The notes beneath the pieces were generated by a model. That model ran no database searches, was not told where the DNA came from, and saw only the letters and a program-made list of their open reading frames with translations. 6,329 bases of DNA, taken from assembly GCA_030666935.1 (NCBI GenBank), contig DAOUWX010000106.1, forward strand, positions 1 through 6,329. Reading direction: 5' to 3'. The DNA is from Atribacterota bacterium. Lineage in GTDB: Bacteria; Atribacterota; Phoenicimicrobiia; Phoenicimicrobiales; Phoenicimicrobiaceae. Below are positions 5,394 through 6,329 of this stretch, in pieces (positions within the stretch are counted from its first letter, which is position 1; every line of letters begins with the position of its first letter). The translations under genes and the position numbers were made by a program.

Positions 5394-5600
5394 ATGAAAG
5401 CAAGTGAGTTGAGAGATTTATCGATAGAAGAATTACAAAAGAAACTAACTGATTTTAAAGACGAATTATTTAGTTTAAGATTCCAAGCTGTTACAGGACA
5501 ATTAGGTAATTCTATGAGAATAAAAGAAGTAAGACATAATATTGCTAGAGCAAAAACAATTTTAAGAGAAATTGAATTAGAAAAAAATAAATTAAATTGA
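5394..5600 (+). CDS. rpmC: 50S ribosomal protein L29 (uL29)
   Basis: This encodes 68 residues, a normal L29. It is an antiparallel two-helix protein: MKASELRDLSIEELQKKLTD makes the N-terminal part, and KDELFSLRFQAVTGQLGNS (22-40) contains the FxLRFQxATGQL-type signature. MRIKEVRHNIARAKTILREI (41-60) makes the second helix. L29 lies at the tunnel exit next to L23. The ATG directly abuts the rplP stop, and the GGTGGTGGG just before it (5382-5390) can serve as a binding site, so translation is probably coupled to rplP. The gene ends in TGA, the only TGA used as a stop by the genes that end in this window. rpsQ follows after 18 bases. Confidence 0.96.
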   Translation: MKASELRDLSIEELQKKLTDFKDELFSLRFQAVTGQLGNSMRIKEVRHNIARAKTILREIELEKNKLN

Positions 5601-5618
5601 GATAAAAAGGAGGGTTAA

Positions 5619-5837
5619 ATGCTGTCCGGGAAAAAAATAAAAACAAAAATCGGAAAAGTTGTAAGTAATGGTATGGAAAAGAGTATAGTTGTAAAAGTTG
5701 AATACCTGGTATCACATCCTCTTTACAAAAAAAGGATAAAGAAATCAACTAAATTTATGGCACATGATGAAAAAAATATCTGTAATATCGGCGATAAAGT
5801 AATAATTGCTGAAACTCGACCTCTAAGCAAAAGATAA
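5619..5837 (+). CDS. rpsQ: 30S ribosomal protein S17 (uS17), cut short by an in-frame TAA
   Basis: The open frame gives 72 residues; bacterial S17 is usually about 80-90. The N-terminal body is canonical: IGKVVSNGMEKSIVVKVEYL (11-30), SHPLYKKRIKKSTKFMAHDE (32-51), then NIGDKVIIAETRPLSK (56-71). The normal proteins continue after RPLSK with a K-R/S-W-x-V-x-E-I-like tail, but here a TAA (5835-5837) follows KR. The same frame then continues with exactly such a tail up to a second TAA (5874-5876). S17 is an OB-fold primary binder of 16S rRNA in the 30S body. The missing piece would include its last beta strand. The start is ATG 5619, about 5 bases after GGAGG (5609-5613). Candidate explanations are a recent nonsense mutation, a base-call error, or readthrough. 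Confidence 0.93.
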   Translation: MLSGKKIKTKIGKVVSNGMEKSIVVKVEYLVSHPLYKKRIKKSTKFMAHDEKNICNIGDKVIIAETRPLSKR

Positions 5838-5876
5838 AGATGGAGAGTTACAGAAATATTAGAAAAAACGAAATAA
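5838..5876 (+). pseudogene. Detached C-terminal tail of S17, in frame after the TAA
   Basis: After the TAA at 5835-5837 the rpsQ frame reads RWRVTEILEKTK and then a TAA at 5874-5876. This is what a normal S17 has after RPLSK-x-K (for example the E. coli ending K-S-W-T-L-V-R-V-V-E-K). Counting the stop as one residue gives a total of 85, the expected family length. The tail has no start codon or binding site of its own in this frame. It is translated only if the TAA is read through or is not real. Confidence 0.85.
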
Positions 5877-5880
5877 AGTG

Positions 5881-5952
5881 ATTTAGACAATACTTTACTG
5901 AATTCGTATCTCGTGAGTTTAGTTAGTTATTTAGTTACCTGGTTAGCTAATT
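5881..5952 (+). repeat. Repeat block shared with the rpsJ-rplC spacer
   Basis: ATTTAGACAA (5881-5890) followed 32 bases later by TTAGTTATTTAGTTACC... (5923-5952) mirrors ATTTAGACAA (721-730), followed 28 bases later by the arm at 759-787, in the same order and orientation. The two arms agree at 25 of 30 aligned columns. The first 23 bases of this arm (5923-5945) are also the exact reverse complement of 933-955. The two spacers therefore share a common origin over roughly 70 bases. Confidence 0.65.
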
Positions 5953-6005
5953 AAGAGAATAGGAGACAGAAGTCAGGAATCAGAGCGCAATACGCGATAC
6001 GAATT
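5901..6005. repeat. 105-bp element with 14-bp terminal inverted repeats, upstream of rplN
   Basis: The left end AATTCGTATCTCGT (5901-5914) and the right end ACGCGATACGAATT (5992-6005) are reverse complements at 13 of 14 positions. The interior carries the AGTTA-type arm (5923-5952) and no coding capacity. The right end is the ATACGCGATACGAA repeat also found before rplC. The size and ends fit a MITE- or REP-like unit inserted between rpsQ and rplN, or a transcript hairpin with a long loop. I see no certain target duplication. Confidence 0.55.
5986..6003 (+). repeat. Dispersed repeat copy CGCAATACGCGATACGAA (upstream of rplN)
   Basis: The first 15 bases are the exact reverse complement of 139-153 in the tuf-rpsJ spacer. 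The last 14 (5990-6003) match 964-977 before rplC exactly. It forms most of the right end of the inverted-repeat element described here. Confidence 0.7.
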
Positions 6006-6045
6006 ACTATTCACTAATTATAATTTAAGAGAGAAGGTAGTTAAG

Positions 6046-6329
6046 ATGATACAGATGCAAACGCGTTTATTCGTTGCGGATAATTCGGGTGCTAAAGAAA
6101 TTCAATGTATAAAAGTTTTAGGCGGTTCCCGTAGGAGATATGCTAGGATAGGAGACATTATTGTGGCCTCAGTTAAGGTAGCAGCAGTGGGGGGAACCTG
6201 TAAAAAAGGTGAAGTTATTAAGGCGGTTATTGTAAGAACCAGGAAGGAACTTGGCAGACCAGATGGTTCTTATATTAGGTTTGACGATAATGCAGCAGTT
6301 ATTATTAGTAATCAAAATGAACCGGTTGG
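6046..6329 (+). CDS. rplN: 50S ribosomal protein L14 (uL14), N-terminal 94 residues (3'-truncated by window edge)
   Basis: ATG 6046 opens a frame that stays open to the window edge: 94 codons plus two bases, out of about 122 expected. MIQMQTRLFVADNSGAKEIQ is the standard L14 start. It is followed by CIKVLGGSRRRYARIGDIIV (21-40), then KKGEVIKAVIVRTRKEL (53-69), and RPDGSYIRFDDNAAVIISNQ (71-90), all close to the family consensus. L14 is a beta-barrel protein that binds 23S rRNA, contacts L19 and forms bridges to the 30S subunit. AGAAGG (6032-6037) lies about 8 bases upstream. In most bacteria rplN follows rpsQ closely and opens the spc operon in E. coli. Here it is preceded by about 200 bases of repeat-bearing spacer. 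The rest of the gene is beyond the window. Confidence 0.97.
   Translation, partial: MIQMQTRLFVADNSGAKEIQCIKVLGGSRRRYARIGDIIVASVKVAAVGGTCKKGEVIKAVIVRTRKELGRPDGSYIRFDDNAAVIISNQNEPV

Noticed and set aside
5835..5837. TAA reassigned to an amino acid in this organism
   Set aside because: TAA ends tuf, rpsJ, rplC, rplD, rplV and rplP at the expected family lengths, so general reassignment does not fit. Only a local event at rpsQ remains possible.
6019..6024. Perfect TATAAT upstream of rplN
   Set aside because: There is no -35 match, and the implied start would leave only about 15 bases of leader with the binding site almost at its 5' end.

Overview
This window is a bacterial ribosomal-protein gene cluster, all on the + strand. 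It holds the 3' end of tuf (EF-Tu), then rpsJ-rplC-rplD-rplW-rplB-rpsS-rplV-rpsC-rplP-rpmC-rpsQ-rplN, the classic bacterial S10/spc order placed directly after the end of the str operon. rplN runs off the right edge. The DNA is AT-rich, with AGA/ATA-rich codon use, strong AGGAGG-type ribosome binding sites, and ATG, GTG and TTG starts. All three stop codons are used, so the standard bacterial code applies. A low-GC bacterium, either Firmicutes-like or a deep uncultured lineage such as Atribacterota, is my best guess, but the sequence alone does not settle the phylum.

Layout: 1-120 is the tuf end. 121-345 is a spacer with repeat fragments. rpsJ follows, then an unusually long 351-base spacer (655-1005) made of AT-rich inverted and direct repeats. 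1006-3756 (rplC to rpsS) is a compact run of genes. A 151-base AT-rich spacer (3757-3907) follows. 3908-5837 (rplV to rpsQ) is very tightly packed, with abutting or overlapping genes. A further spacer of about 200 bases (5838-6045) contains a small element with terminal inverted repeats, and then rplN begins. The products are components of the 30S subunit (S10, S19, S3, S17) and the 50S subunit (L3, L4, L23, L2, L22, L16, L29, L14), together with the tRNA-delivering GTPase EF-Tu.

The genes are ordinary housekeeping genes and I see no new enzymatic or defence system. Two things are unusual. First, rpsQ (S17) has an in-frame TAA after residue 72, yet the next 12 codons still encode the normal S17 C-terminal tail and end in another TAA. 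Second, a small family of dispersed repeats (core ATACGCGATAC, plus AGTTA-rich arms) occupies three spacers of this normally compact operon. It includes a 23-base perfect inverted match between the spacers before rplC and before rplN.
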